The notes beneath the pieces are model-generated. The model had not been told where the DNA came from, made no database searches, and saw nothing but the letters and a program-made list of their open reading frames with translations. A stretch of 39,933 nucleotides of DNA from a virus. The stretch spans positions 1 through 39,933 of IMG/VR virus record IMGVR_UViG_3300042454_000132. One strand, written 5' to 3'. Below are positions 6,740 through 20,000 of this stretch, piece by piece. Every line of letters starts with the position of its first letter. Positions within the stretch are counted from its first letter, which is position 1. The position numbers and the translations under genes are program-made.

Positions 6740-9700
6740 ATGAAGCACATAAATAGTTTTGATGGAGGTATGAAAAGAGATTATAATGAAAATTATACTC
6801 AAGCAAATACCTATTTAGAAAGCCTTAACGGGAGATTAGTATTCAATGAAAATAACAATACTTTAGCATGGACTTTTGCCAATGGGACTACATTTGTATT
6901 TAATCTAAATGCAAATGAAGAAATAGTAGGTGGGTGCGAATCTAATAATAAGCTCATACTTTTAGTTACCAATGGAGTTACTAGTAGAATAGTAGGACTA
7001 AAAGAAGACCAATTTGGAGTATATGCAATTTATGAATTATTCAATGATGATTATGATCCATACAATGACAGATTAAATTTCAGAAATAGATGCAAGGTAA
7101 ATTCTATTGTAGAAAATGATGGTATTGAGCGAATATATTGGAATGATGATAGAAACGACCCAAGAGTATTTAATCTTTTTGCATTAGGCGATTGGGGTGC
7201 AGCATACAACCCTCCATATCCAAACTACTATTCAGTGCATTCAATGGATAGAATGATAGACTTGCATTGGGGCAATATTAGATTTTATAGAAACATTAGT
7301 GGCACATTAACCGTAGCTAAAAGACAATATTTTTATCGATATATTCATAAAAACGGATATACAAGTCCATGGTCGCCTATTTCAGAAGCTATATTTATAA
7401 CTAGTGACGAGCCTAACTTAACGGATTGGAATGAGTATGAAATGGAAGTGAGTGGCACTTCAACAAAGAAAGGACACATGATTAGGCTTACTGATTTAGA
7501 TGTTCGATTTAAGGAAGTAGAAGTAGGTTGTGTTGTTTGGGAAACGGATGAAGCACCAAAAAGAGCTTATGTGTTTCAAAAACTAGACATTACGGCATCA
7601 ACTATTGACGTTTCGCACATTTCAGATGTTGGTAACGGCATACTTTTAGAAGAAATTAACCAAAGATACTTTGATGTTAGCCACGCTAAAACACAAAATA
7701 TCAAAAATAACTTTTTACATGAGGGCAATATAGTATTAAGAGAGCAACCATTAATTGCAGATGAAGTTCTAAATTCAATTACCATTACTCCAATAATAAG
7801 AGAGATGCTTAGTGATGAAACAAACACTAAGTTTGAATTACCGCTCACAAATCAAGTACCTAAAACTACATTTGTAACAAAAGGAGTATTTGGAGCAGTA
7901 ACAGAAACATTGCTTATTGCTCAAGATTACATAAACTACAAAGGCACACAATGGGAGCATACGTTCAAAGGACACTTTAGAGGGGGACTATATCCTTATT
8001 CTATTGTGTTATTTGATAGAAAAGGGCAACCATGCTTTGCCCAATATATAGGAGATTTTCAGTTTCCAGAGCAGTATAATAATAATTGGTCATTAAGAAG
8101 ACCTAGTGGAACAACTGTTGGAACAACTGGCTCTATTGGAGATTACACATTGACAATTTACGACCCGGCAACTGGTGCAACAGACCCAATAACAGACACA
8201 ATATTTAGAGGTTCAAACCACGCTTTAAAAATATTAGGAGCAAAATTTAGTGGTATTGATTTAACGGATATAATTTATGATGCTGACAATAAAATTCAAT
8301 TAAGTGGATTTTCTATTATTAGAAGCGATAGAGTTCCTGACATTATTTGTCAAGGACTATTATTGAATTGTACAGTTGAAGTAAATGAAGTAAATAACGA
8401 AAGTCCGTTTCCTGATGCATTAGGATACGAAAGAAATATACCTAAAGTTCAACCATTACATAGTCATGGTTCTGTATATTTATACAAAAACACATTACCA
8501 AACACTAGACCATTCTATTCGCAAGGGATAACTCCTGCAAATCCAGTTGTAACGGCATCTGATGACGACCATGGTTCAAATAAAAGTGGTGGTAGATACG
8601 TTGCACAACACACATTTACATTTGAAGCTCCTGATTTTCTTATTGATTCAAATGTGATAAATACACAAGGAACAAACAAATTTAAAATAGTAGGTAACTG
8701 CCAATTATCATTCAATAGTCCAAAATTTGATGGACAACCAATAGTAAATACTAGAAGTTACGCAAGTGCATTTAGTGGTGGAAACAACCAATGGAATACA
8801 AAGCATTATTCTACTTTAATGAGTGGCGTTCAGTGGGTTAATGATTTAGATGGACTTGGTTCAGTAGGCATAGGAAACGTTCAACCATTTGTCTTATGGG
8901 GAACTGAAAAAAATGCAGACGAAATAAAAGCACCCGTATTTAAAGAAGAATTTTATACTATTGGAGATGGATATTACTTAATATCAAATTGGGAAACATT
9001 CTTAAATGGGTATCAAGCACTACCGCCAACAGAAGATTGGCAGGCCAGAGGGCATCAAAATTCAATATACGTATCAGCTAAGTTCGGAAATCTATTGAGT
9101 TTTTATACTCCTTGGATAAATCCAACTGACATGACCGTCAATAGAAGTTCTTATTTCATAGCAAATTATAGAACGGGATTAGATGGATATGTACTAGACG
9201 ATAATATTGTAAAAAATAGAGTTTATAAAAATATAGGCCATTTTATTCCTATAAATACAACTACAATATCACAAGCTACTTCGGGTGGTAGAATTGTATT
9301 TGACGATGTTGAAGTATGGGGTGGCGATTGTTTCGTAGATTTCTTTGATTATTGTAGATTAGTTCCTTTATATGAAGAAGACCCTGAAAATAGACGAGAT
9401 TATGGATTAGGATTAATATTTCCAACTGAAAGCAAATTTAACTTCACTATGAAAAAAGGAAGTAGATATGCTAGAGTAGGAAGTAGATCACAAGCAAACG
9501 ATATTAGTGGGGTGTTAGGTGGAGATATGAATGAGATGATGCAAGATGGAATATTTCAAAGCAGAGTTTCAGATTATTATAGATTAGAAGAATTTAACGT
9601 AAATAAAGTACTACAAACGCCTGATGAAAATTTGAGTGTAAATAAGTATTTTGTTAGAAACGATTGTGGCTTAGATAGAACTGATTTTCCATTGATGTAT

Positions 9701-10798
9701 ATTCACTCTGAATTGAAATATCTTGGGGAATGCAATGATAGCTTTAGAAAGTTCAAAGTAAATAATTTTGCTTATGCAGATGGTAAGCATGGTTCTATAA
9801 CCGAAATCGTAGATTTGTTTGATGCAAACTACATTGTCCAGGAGGGTGCTTTATCCAAAATGAGGTTCAATGAAAGGACAATGCTACAAGCAGCGCAAAA
9901 CCAATTAACGGTTGGAAGTGGCAAAGGATATGATGGACAAGAATATATCCATACCGATTACGGAAGTCAGCACCAATGGTCTGTTATAGCAAATGGTAGA
10001 AGTATCTATGGAGTTGATGCCAATAAAGGTAAGCAATGGAGATTTGGGCAAGATGGATTTAACATAATATCTGATACTTTTGGTATGCATAATTTCTTCA
10101 CAGAGCAGTCTAAGTATTATTGGAAAAAGCCTTATGTTGGAGCGGATATTTATGAGAGTTTAGTCAATGAGGGTAACTTTGATGATGCTAGAATATGGGG
10201 TGGCATCCACTCTATATTTGACTTTAAGAATAATAGTTTGATTACTACTTTCTCAAATAGAAATAGATTAGTAAAGACTACGAATGGAGATGATGCAACC
10301 GAATATACTATTGAGTATAATGAAGAAAGCAATAAATATACTTCATTTCATTCATTTAATCCATTTATATATTGCAACTTAAAAAGGTCGTTTTATAGCC
10401 AAAATAATCTGTCTTTATACAAGCATGATGAGGGAACTCCTTTGGTTATTTATGGAATTGATGCTACTGCTGAATTAGTATATAACACTACTCCAAATCC
10501 AAATACTCAAAAGATTTATGACAATATTAGAATGAGTATAAATCCAGAAGGCATGAATAATTTATTTTCATGGGAAGGTATCACAGAGGAGAATGATAGC
10601 CATTTAATTTCATTAAATACAGATAGTAGAGTGAGGTATAGAGAGGGATTTTTAACATTTCCAACAAGAGAATTGAAAAAACCTACAAGGTTAAGAGGAA
10701 AATTTGCAAAAAACAAATTTACTTTTATTAGATTTGCAAGTGATAGGGCAATTATACCTTTGAGTGAGTGTGAATTTAGAATATCAAATAAATATTAA
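6740..10798 (+). CDS. Muzzle / tail stabilisation protein
   Basis: This 1352-residue protein begins MKHINSFDGGMKRDYN. That opening, 'INSFDGGM-+D', is characteristic of the stabilisation or muzzle proteins of crAss-like phages, which resemble phage P22 gp10 and form the distal part of the tail tube. The whole chain is beta-rich (Asn, Tyr, Phe, Gly, Asp) with no membrane segment and no catalytic motif, as expected for a large beta-propeller or beta-sandwich tail protein. It is translated directly after the ring protein (ATG adjoins the TAG) and followed 3 bp later by the first cargo-type gene. The length agrees with the family. Confidence 0.75.
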   Translation: MKHINSFDGGMKRDYNENYTQANTYLESLNGRLVFNENNNTLAWTFANGTTFVFNLNANEEIVGGCESNNKLILLVTNGVTSRIVGLKEDQFGVYAIYELFNDDYDPYNDRLNFRNRCKVNSIVENDGIERIYWNDDRNDPRVFNLFALGDWGAAYNPPYPNYYSVHSMDRMIDLHWGNIRFYRNISGTLTVAKRQYFYRYIHKNGYTSPWSPISEAIFITSDEPNLTDWNEYEMEVSGTSTKKGHMIRLTDLDVRFKEVEVGCVVWETDEAPKRAYVFQKLDITASTIDVSHISDVGNGILLEEINQRYFDVSHAKTQNIKNNFLHEGNIVLREQPLIADEVLNSITITPIIREMLSDETNTKFELPLTNQVPKTTFVTKGVFGAVTETLLIAQDYINYKGTQWEHTFKGHFRGGLYPYSIVLFDRKGQPCFAQYIGDFQFPEQYNNNWSLRRPSGTTVGTTGSIGDYTLTIYDPATGATDPITDTIFRGSNHALKILGAKFSGIDLTDIIYDADNKIQLSGFSIIRSDRVPDIICQGLLLNCTVEVNEVNNESPFPDALGYERNIPKVQPLHSHGSVYLYKNTLPNTRPFYSQGITPANPVVTASDDDHGSNKSGGRYVAQHTFTFEAPDFLIDSNVINTQGTNKFKIVGNCQLSFNSPKFDGQPIVNTRSYASAFSGGNNQWNTKHYSTLMSGVQWVNDLDGLGSVGIGNVQPFVLWGTEKNADEIKAPVFKEEFYTIGDGYYLISNWETFLNGYQALPPTEDWQARGHQNSIYVSAKFGNLLSFYTPWINPTDMTVNRSSYFIANYRTGLDGYVLDDNIVKNRVYKNIGHFIPINTTTISQATSGGRIVFDDVEVWGGDCFVDFFDYCRLVPLYEEDPENRRDYGLGLIFPTESKFNFTMKKGSRYARVGSRSQANDISGVLGGDMNEMMQDGIFQSRVSDYYRLEEFNVNKVLQTPDENLSVNKYFVRNDCGLDRTDFPLMYIHSELKYLGECNDSFRKFKVNNFAYADGKHGSITEIVDLFDANYIVQEGALSKMRFNERTMLQAAQNQLTVGSGKGYDGQEYIHTDYGSQHQWSVIANGRSIYGVDANKGKQWRFGQDGFNIISDTFGMHNFFTEQSKYYWKKPYVGADIYESLVNEGNFDDARIWGGIHSIFDFKNNSLITTFSNRNRLVKTTNGDDATEYTIEYNEESNKYTSFHSFNPFIYCNLKRSFYSQNNLSLYKHDEGTPLVIYGIDATAELVYNTTPNPNTQKIYDNIRMSINPEGMNNLFSWEGITEENDSHLISLNTDSRVRYREGFLTFPTRELKKPTRLRGKFAKNKFTFIRFASDRAIIPLSECEFRISNKY

Positions 10799-10801
10799 AT
10801 C

Positions 10802-12742
10802 ATGTTATACAGTAGCAATACACCTTACTCTTACACCGCACCGCCAACATACATTGATGCCTATGGTTATTCAGGAGGGTCTAGTGGGTACAATAGAGCA
10901 GCTGCGAATAGTGTAGAGGGAGCAGTTAGTAGTACGGCAGGAGGTATATTAGGCAATATACCTATAATTAGCTCATTCTATAATATTGGTAGCAGTGCAT
11001 ACAAAGGATTAAAAAGTACCGATAGTGTAGCTGGTGATGTGGCTGCGAACTTATTTGCACCACACAATCAATATTTTGCTAATCTTGACAATAGCATAGA
11101 CTTAAATAAAAGAAGAAAAAGACTACAGTTTGTTAAGGGAGCAGATGGGAAAATGACTTATTCTGGTAATCAATCACAAATAAGAAATTACGATAAAGCT
11201 AAACGTAAACAAGATATAAAAGGCACTCTAAGTATTTTAGATTTCATATTACCAGGCATTGGATCTTCAATATCAGCTGGTATTGAGGGTAAACAAGATA
11301 GACAAGCCGAGCAAGAAAAAATAGACTATAATAAAAAGTTACAAAATTACTACCAACAACAAACTGGTATGGCTATTCCTGCATATCAAACGCAAGATGC
11401 AACACCATATAATAGTGCTATTACGCAAGGCTTTATGAGTGGAGCAATGGGATTGTTTGATGCTTATGGTGGTAAGAAAGATAAAAAAGAAGAAACTGCA
11501 CCACAAATGCAGGATGGTGGTATGCCAATGGATACTACAAAAATGGTTTACGACCCTGAAATTAAAGTGAATACACAAGGAGATAATTATAATTGGAGTT
11601 CTGGAACTTATGGTTTTACAGATGGTGGTGTGGCAGTAGTAGGTGGTAAAGGGAACGATGATATAGCATTAGTAGATACTAATAGTGGAGAAGATACGGG
11701 AGTTCGTGTTGAAAAAGGCGAGATGTTGGTTATTTCAAAAGATAATGTAGAAGCTATTGAGGACGCATTAGAAAAAGGCGATAAAGAATCTATTTACGAT
11801 ATTATTCGCAGACAATTCAAGGAAGAACCAACTGAAATGGAAGAAGGTAAGGAAGGATATAATGGTGGTGGATGGTTTGACTTAAACCAACAATTTGCAC
11901 AAAGAAATTATCCTATGGATTTGGAAAACGGAAATCAAAATAGAGTTTTCAATCCAGAAATAGAATCTGCATTAGCTCAAAATTTCTTTGATGAATCAAC
12001 TAGTGGGAAAGCATCCGATTTGATATATGGAGAAGACGTAGAAGTGGAAACCGAATATCCATTACTTGCAGAAAGTGTATACACAAGCAATGTTCCTGCA
12101 TCAAATGGAAAATTCTACGATAAATTAAAAGGTATTGACTTTGGAAATTTAGCAGGAAATGCCTATGATGGATATAGATTTGGACTAGGATTGTCCAATT
12201 CTCAAAGGGAACTACCTAGATGGACATTGCCTACTGAATATTTACAATATGGACAAAGATTGAGGTCAGAAGCCGATAGAGGTTTAACTCCAGAAGAATT
12301 GTCATTGCTCAATACAACTGCCGATGAAAATTCAAGATATGCAATGGCAAATGTATATAATTTAGCAGGTGGTAACGCAGGGTTAGCACTAGCAAATATT
12401 CAAAATGTAGGTGGCAACAGAATGCAAGATGCAATTAAAATAAACGCATTGGATGCTGAAAGAGAAAGAGCAAATTTAGCTAACTATGGTTCATTTTTAG
12501 GTAAAATGAATGATTATGATAGACAACAATTTGAAGATAGGTTGTTGCAAGATGAAAGGACTAAGAAAGCAGCAGCTCAATTAACACAAGATGCTTATAA
12601 AAATATGACTAATAGAGCAGATTACAACAAGGCTTATGGAAACAATAGCTTATATTCTCAATTAGAACAAGAGTATTTAAAACAAAGGGAGTTGGAAACA
12701 CAAGCAAAAGAGAATTATAAAAATTATTTATTATCAAAATAA
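10802..12742 (+). CDS. Internal virion (cargo) protein
   Basis: This 646-residue protein has a Gly/Ser/Ala/Tyr-rich N-terminus containing amphipathic stretches (SSTAGGILGNIPIISSFY). The middle segment has DGGVAVVGGKGNDDIALVDT and the pattern VRVEKGEMLVISKDNVEAIEDAL, which I have seen in Bacteroidota phage virion proteins. The C-terminal third is helical and Gln/Arg/Ala-rich. Its position directly after the muzzle matches the cargo genes of crAss-like phages, which are packaged in the capsid and ejected. The role is inferred from order and general character. Confidence 0.5.
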   Translation: MLYSSNTPYSYTAPPTYIDAYGYSGGSSGYNRAAANSVEGAVSSTAGGILGNIPIISSFYNIGSSAYKGLKSTDSVAGDVAANLFAPHNQYFANLDNSIDLNKRRKRLQFVKGADGKMTYSGNQSQIRNYDKAKRKQDIKGTLSILDFILPGIGSSISAGIEGKQDRQAEQEKIDYNKKLQNYYQQQTGMAIPAYQTQDATPYNSAITQGFMSGAMGLFDAYGGKKDKKEETAPQMQDGGMPMDTTKMVYDPEIKVNTQGDNYNWSSGTYGFTDGGVAVVGGKGNDDIALVDTNSGEDTGVRVEKGEMLVISKDNVEAIEDALEKGDKESIYDIIRRQFKEEPTEMEEGKEGYNGGGWFDLNQQFAQRNYPMDLENGNQNRVFNPEIESALAQNFFDESTSGKASDLIYGEDVEVETEYPLLAESVYTSNVPASNGKFYDKLKGIDFGNLAGNAYDGYRFGLGLSNSQRELPRWTLPTEYLQYGQRLRSEADRGLTPEELSLLNTTADENSRYAMANVYNLAGGNAGLALANIQNVGGNRMQDAIKINALDAERERANLANYGSFLGKMNDYDRQQFEDRLLQDERTKKAAAQLTQDAYKNMTNRADYNKAYGNNSLYSQLEQEYLKQRELETQAKENYKNYLLSK

Positions 12743-12753
12743 AATAAAATACT

Positions 12754-14073
12754 ATGCCTATAACAGGAGGAGGTGGAAATGTTGTTGATTGGGGGTTGCT
12801 CACAGCCTTGCAAGGGGTAGATGATTGGCAACAGAAACGCCTTGATAGAAATGCCGAACTTAATCAAGCAAAACAATTACGTGACTTAGCCGAGCAACAA
12901 AGACAACAGCAACAAGAAGCTGGCGATAAAGTATTCAATATTTATAATGAAGTAGCTAAATTAAAAGTATTACCTCCCGACACTGAAAAAATTAGAGTGA
13001 AAAACGATGAATTGATAAATCCTATTATAAATGGTATCAAAAAATATGGCGGCGATGTGAATTTATATTTACAAAGTGGTGGGTACAATGATTTAGTAAA
13101 ATACAATCAAGATTTACAAGGTAGCAATGAAGTTGTTTCAGCATTACGTAGAGCAAAAGACTATGCAGATTATAATAATGATATTAAGTCTGGAAAAATT
13201 ATTCGACCAATTTACAAAGATGTGAATGGATCAAGACAAAAACTTAATCCCCAGGATGAAATTTCTGGTTTCTTAGATAATAAGAAAGATGATTTTGAAT
13301 ACAGAGGTGGGTTTGACCCATTTGTAGCTGATTATAGAGAAAACTTTTCAAAAGTATATGCTAACAAAGATAGAAAATACAGAACTGCAACTAAAGATGA
13401 CGTATTTACTATGGCTATGTTTGAAGCTAAGAAAAAAGGATTAAGTAAAGAAGATGCAGAATATTACTCTGAAATTGTAGCTAATGAGTATCAAAATGGT
13501 ATAGACAATGGTAATTTGACACCTTATGCATATAAGTTTGATAACCAATTAGACAATGCAGTAAAGCAAAGTACTATTGATAGAAATAGAGCATCTGCCA
13601 ATGCGTCAAATGCTAGGGCAAATAAAATAAATAGTGGGGGTGGAGATGATGACCCTACATTATTTTGGATTAATAAAGTTGTAGCTGGTGGCGAAGATAC
13701 TAAATTTGCTATTGGAGAACTAATAAACACTGCAACTGGCGATGGTAAAGTAACTAGTGCAGAAGTAATTGAAGAAGCTCCTACTAGACAAGCAGCAAGA
13801 GGTATGCAAACTTTAAATAAACCAGCAACTAAAATAAAAGTTGAAATTGCAGTGACTGGAGGAGGCGCACCAAGAACAAAGATATTTGACTTGAATAATG
13901 CAGACGATGTAGCTGAATTAAGCACAATGCAATCAGCTAAAGTAAACTCTAAAACATTTGCTAATAGATATTATGAATATCAAAAAAGTAAAGGCGGTGC
14001 TAATCAGTCTAATGCAAATCAAGGAGTAGAAGATGTAGAATATGAAGAATATTTAAAATCAATAGGGTTATAA
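12754..14073 (+). CDS. Internal virion (cargo) protein, helical
   Basis: This 439-residue protein begins MPITGGGGNVVDWGLLTALQ, continues with a long Gln-rich coiled coil (residues ~20-55), and is then mostly helical with Asn/Asp/Lys-rich parts. It has no Cys or catalytic motif. It lies between two other virion-type genes with intergenic gaps of 11 and 4 bp, in the cargo position of the operon. The function is inferred only from this place. Confidence 0.45.
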   Translation: MPITGGGGNVVDWGLLTALQGVDDWQQKRLDRNAELNQAKQLRDLAEQQRQQQQEAGDKVFNIYNEVAKLKVLPPDTEKIRVKNDELINPIINGIKKYGGDVNLYLQSGGYNDLVKYNQDLQGSNEVVSALRRAKDYADYNNDIKSGKIIRPIYKDVNGSRQKLNPQDEISGFLDNKKDDFEYRGGFDPFVADYRENFSKVYANKDRKYRTATKDDVFTMAMFEAKKKGLSKEDAEYYSEIVANEYQNGIDNGNLTPYAYKFDNQLDNAVKQSTIDRNRASANASNARANKINSGGGDDDPTLFWINKVVAGGEDTKFAIGELINTATGDGKVTSAEVIEEAPTRQAARGMQTLNKPATKIKVEIAVTGGGAPRTKIFDLNNADDVAELSTMQSAKVNSKTFANRYYEYQKSKGGANQSNANQGVEDVEYEEYLKSIGL

Positions 14074-14077
14074 TAAT

Positions 14078-17000
14078 ATGAATGAGGAGTTAAGAAAAAT
14101 ACTTGACGATGCTAGGGCTAAAGGTATGTCAATAGACCAATTAAAAGGCATTGTTCAAAGATATAATGCTAAAAACAATACAAGCCAAACCCCAACAGAT
14201 ACACCAAAAGTTGTTGAGCAAAAAGTAGTTGAAACTAAGCCTACAAATACTCCAACCAAAAATCCTTTTGAGCCAACTAGGTCTGTAAACCAAGTAGGAC
14301 AAAATATTACAGAGGGAATTTCTGGAGAGCCAACCCAAGCACCTTATTTTAGTAAAACTAATCAAAAGCTAAAAGAAGTAGAAGCGAAAAAAGCTAATAT
14401 TGACAATATAGCAAAAGAGGAACTACTTAAAAAAGAATATATCCAATTAGGTACTGGTAACGCAAGAGTGCAAGGTAAAGAATTTGTATTCAATAATGAT
14501 GAATTTAATCAATTCAAGCAAGAACAGAGCAAGCCTAAAAATACAGTAGAAACAATTTTAGACCAAGCATTTACTGGAGTAGGTAATTTGGTAGAAAATA
14601 CAGTTACTGGACTAGCAGGATTTGTTGGTGCAAAAAGAGATGTGCCAATACAAGTGCAAGAGCAAGAAACTATTATTGCTCCAATAATGAACGAAAAAAG
14701 CATGGTTGATAGCGAATACAATAAATTACAATCAACTTTAAAAGGTAATAATAAGGCACTCGAAGTTCAAAAGGCAACTGGAAAAAACATTGTAGATGTA
14801 ACTCTTGATGAATTAATACCTAAAACAGAAAGTGATACTAAATTTGAATCAACTAAACTAGCTGAATTTAAAAAGAGCAGTGCCGATGCATTAAATACTA
14901 TCTATGGCAGAATGAATTATGTATTTAATGAGAATGAAGATAAATTCAATGCATTAGATAATCTTGATGAAAAGATAAAAACTACACAAGATGAAACTGA
15001 AAGGAATACTTTAATAAATGAGTATAATACTATTGTAAATGAGCCAAGTATAAAAGAATACTTTGCACTACAAAGTAAATATAAAGGATTTCAAGATGAA
15101 ATTGGGAATCGATTAAAAACAGACTTTGCTTCTGCAACAAAAGATATTGAAGACAATAAATCAAATTTTTTATTTAACAAAATAGTTGAAAATACTGGTG
15201 GGAAATTAGCCGCAGGGATATTATCTGCTCCTTATAGAGCTATTATGGCACTCGGAGGAGATGAAGAAGAAGCTAAGAAACAATTTAGAGGCAGTTTAGA
15301 TGTGTCGCAAGGTATTCAAGATTACCTAGAACAAAATTCTAAATTCACTGACAAATACGATACTCCAAGCTTCTACAATCAAACTAATTATAAAGGATAT
15401 AAGTTATTAGTAGATGAAAATGGTAATGCCTACTCATTGAGAGATGAAAATTTGAAAGAGGTAAATGATGAAAAAGGAATATTGTCTGAATGGAATAACC
15501 TGGAGAAAAAAACCAAAGTTGAAAATACATTCAATCCATATAGCACCTTGGCTACTACATCGCAAGTAGTTGCTGATATGGCCCCACTATTTGCAGGTGG
15601 TTATATCACACAAGGTAGTAGAGCAGCTGCAACATTGTTAGGTGGTGCAACCATTGTCGCACAAACTCAAAATGATATTTACGATAGTGTAAAAGATAGA
15701 ACGGATCTAAATGAGCGTGAGAAAAACGCTTACGCTATGGCATTTTCTACTTCATTGGCTGGACTAAATATGGCAGTAGCACCTAAATTTGAGTTAAACT
15801 TATTAGGAGCTACATCAAACGCAGAGAAAAGTGTATTGAAAAAAATAATTACTGATAATGCAGTCAAGTATGCTAGTGGCGAGATAACTGCAATGCAAGT
15901 TGCTAAGGAATACGCTAAGTATTTTGTAAAAAATGCAAGTAAAGAAGCAGTACAAGAGGTTGCCGAGGAGTGGTTGTATGAGCCATTAGTTCAAAATACC
16001 GTAACTGATATAACAAATAAGGCAACTGGTAGTAATATTGAAATGCAAAAGATTGATGCGAATAGCATGAAAGATGTGCTTTTACCAACCGTTTTAGCAA
16101 CGGGACTAATGAGTGGATTAAGTTCTTATAGAGGTAAAAATGAACTGCAGTTAGAAGCGTTAAATGATGCAGTAAATAATGTAGATAGATTCAACTTAAT
16201 AACCGACAATTTGGTTGCTAATGGTGGAATGGATGAAGTTAAGGCTACTGAAACCAAAAAGATTGTTTCTAAGATTGCAAATACTATTGAACAAGCTAAT
16301 GTTACAGATGAAACGGATAAGCGAAATTTAACTAACTTATTGTTCCAAAATGAAACGATTAGAGTTAGGATGGATGGAAACATAAGTGATGAATTAAAGT
16401 CTGTTTATAAGAAGCAAATAGCCGATAATCAAGCATTAGTTGATAAGATTATAAGTAACCAACCAATCCCTACTGAAACTTTACAAGAAGCTAAACTAGA
16501 AGTTGCACCAACTCCAACTACTACTCAAAATGTGCAAGTTCAAGAACCTAGTATTGCAAGTCAAAAAGATATAACTATCCTAGAGAAAAAGATTGAATTA
16601 GCTAAGACTTTGGGAGAGGATACGAGTGATTTAGAGAAACAACTAAAAGAAAAACAAGATGCCGTTCAAGAGCAAATCTCAACAAAAATTGTGCTACCAA
16701 CTCAACAACTCGAATTGGGATTGTCAGAAGTGGAGCAAGGAAACCAAGAACCTAAAGTCGCTACCGAACAAAGTAGCCAAACCGAAGAAGAAGTAAAGGT
16801 TGAAGAAGTAACTCAATCTGAAAGTAACCCTGCATTAAGAGATGTAATTACCCCAGAAGGATTTACAAATAGAGTGTTTGAAAGCAATATGCAGTTGGAA
16901 GATGAAAATCAAATAAAACCTCATATTTCAGAAGAAGGCTATAATTACAGAGTTCTTTCACAAAAAGAAATAGATGCAATTAGAGAAAGTGGTGGAGTGT

Positions 17001-20000
17001 TTCCAAGAGAAGGTAAGCAAAAAGGTGGCAATACAAATACTAAGTATTGGACGAAGGGAAATAATAAGAATTGGTATGGAGATAAGGCTGAATTAGAAAC
17101 TATAAGAGTTAATCAATCAAACTTTAGTAAAAATGAAGTAGTAAAAGCAGAAAATGTAGAAGTTTACAATAAAGAAACTGGTAAGTTTGAACCACTTGTA
17201 AAACCACAAGAAAATGTTTCCATCATTAATGAGGGGAACAAATCTGAAACCATTGATAATACAAGTAAAACAACATCTGAAAAAGCTGTAACACCTACCG
17301 CTCCAAAAGAATTGACTTTAGAGCAAAAGAAACACAATAGAATAGCAGATTTAGTTAAGTCTTTCAATGGACTAACAGATAGGCAAAAATCGGGTGCAGA
17401 TGGTTCTAATACTAGGCAACAAATCATAAAATTATCTAGTGAATTAGGTTATACCATGGCTAATGATGGTAAAAAAATCAAGGTTACAAACGACAAGGGT
17501 AAAGAAGTAAAAAAAATTGGACTTAAAGAAGAAAAACCATTATCTTCGCAAGATGATATAGATTACGCTATGTCTGAAATAGGCAAAGGTAGGTTTGATT
17601 GGAATGGCGATAGTGGGCAATTTAGAGTAAATTTAGGTATTCCATGGTCAGATATAAGACAAGGCGTAAAAGACTTGCAAAATGGTAAACCAAACTCATT
17701 GCCAGCCAAAAGGCTAGTTGAAGCACTTGCTAAAAACAAAGAGCAAGGCGGATATGAAATTGTTGCAGGAAGTGGGGCATTGATGGTAAAGGAATTTGTA
17801 CCATTTGACCAATTAGATTTGACTTATGAATTAAGTGCTGATGAAGAAAAGCAGATACTAGAAAATCAAGCGCAATTAGAGCAAGAAGCAAACGAATATT
17901 TCAATAGTTTAACCGAAGAAGAACAAATACAAATACTAGAAGCAAATGGACAAGAAATTACAGATACAAGAAGCGTGGAGCAAAGTGCCGCCAGCGCAGA
18001 AAGCGAAACTAATGTTTCAGATAAAAAAAGCGCAGAAGAACCAAGCAGTCAAGAAGTAAAGGAGCAACTTGCATCATCTAAAAACCCTGCATTAAGAGAT
18101 GTAAAATCTAAAAAGCCAAATAAATTAAGACCAATTTCAAAAGAAGAAACCCTCACATCAAAAGACTATTGGGATAAAGCAGCTAAAAGAGGGTTGGATG
18201 ATGGAAATGCAGTTCAAGATAAAATAAATAAAGTTTGGACTAAAAAATATGAAGAATTAAAAGACGCTAAAGAAACGGATGAATTTCTTAAAACAGATAA
18301 AACATATCAAGAACTTTTAAAAGAAAGAGAAGCTCATAATAAATGGAGAGATGACCATTACCACGCAATAGAAATAAGAGATGGTTTAAAAGGCGGATTT
18401 TACGAAAATGCAATTTTGAAAGGCGAGATTACAGCAAAAGAAGCAAATGACATTATTGAAAGTGCAGGATTAGAAGTACCAAAAAACATACTTGAACAAG
18501 TAAAATCAGAATCTTTACAATCTACAAAACAAACACAACCTACCTTAGAGCAAGTAAACTCCGAAATAGGAGTGCTTAATTCTTTGATTAGCAAAGCTGA
18601 AAAAGAACTTTCTAAACTCAAAGATGCACTATCCAACAACTTAAAAGAAAATCAAATTGATGCATTTGCAGGGGCAAAGGCACAATCTATGTTCAACGAT
18701 AAAGGCGAACAACAAGCCATTGTTGATAGCAAAGAAAATGAACTAAAAACACTCAAAGACCAACTAGCTTCACTCAAAGAAACCAAGCAGAGATTAGAGG
18801 ATAGCGTTAATCAAAATCCATTATTCCAAACAAAGAAAAAAGGTAAGTTTGAAACTATATCCAAAGAGAACTTTCAAAAATTAATAGGTAAACTCAAAAA
18901 AGCATTCCCGAAAATTAATGTTAATTTGATTAGCAATGATAAAACTATCGAAGTGTTAAGTAAAGGTGGTGTAGATATTTTAAAAACTAAAACAGGCACT
19001 ATATATGGGTTTGTAAAAGATGGAGAAATCTACATAAATGAGGATGCTGGATTAAATGCCAATACTCCTATACACGAATTTTCTCACGTTTGGGTGCAAA
19101 CTATGAAAGCGCAATTCCCTAATACGTACAAGAATATAATTGAGAAAATAAAACAAGAGAAATCTTTAATAGAGCAAAAACGAAAAGATCCAAATTATAG
19201 TAAATTAAGCGATGATGCACTTGCTGATGAAGTCTTAGCCGAAATGGTAGGTAATAAAGGCGAAAAAGACTTTTTGGATGGATTAAAAGGTGCAAAGAAA
19301 ACTTTGATACAACAAGTATTGAAGTCAGTAAGCGATGTATGGAAAAGGATAAAAGATATTCTCACAAGCCAAAGTCCAAACATTAAAAAATGGACTAATG
19401 AGCAGTTCCAAAATGCTACTATTGAAGACATTGTAAATAATGTTACTGCTGATTTGTTGGGAGGTAGAGAGGTAGGTAGAGAAGAAAAATTAGCCAAAGG
19501 AGTAACGCTTATGACATTGCCTAATGGAGAAAAGGTAAAAGTGAAAAATGTGAACTCGGAAGTAGTAAATGGTTTCTACTCAAATACTGAAAATGCACTT
19601 GCACAAGTTAAGCAAGATAAAATGAGTGGAAACCAATGGGTTACACAATTGCTTTCAAGAGGTGCGAATAAAGAAGAAATGAAGTGGACTACACTATCCG
19701 ATTTCTTAGAGCAAAATAAAGACAAATCTATTTCTAAAAGCGACATACAACAATACTTAAAAGAGAATAGGATTCAAGTGGTTGAAGTGGTGAAAGGTAG
19801 TTATTCAAGTCAAGTTGAAGCATTGTATAAGGAACTCGAAGCAAAAAATAATGGTAGAGATTTTGATGATTGGAAAACGGAAGACCAAGACGAGTGGATG
19901 GCTAAACGTGGAGAACCACAAGACACCAAATTCTCTCAATACCAACTAGAAGGAGAAAAAGAAAACTACAAAGAGGTGTTGGTTACGATGCCGAGTAAAG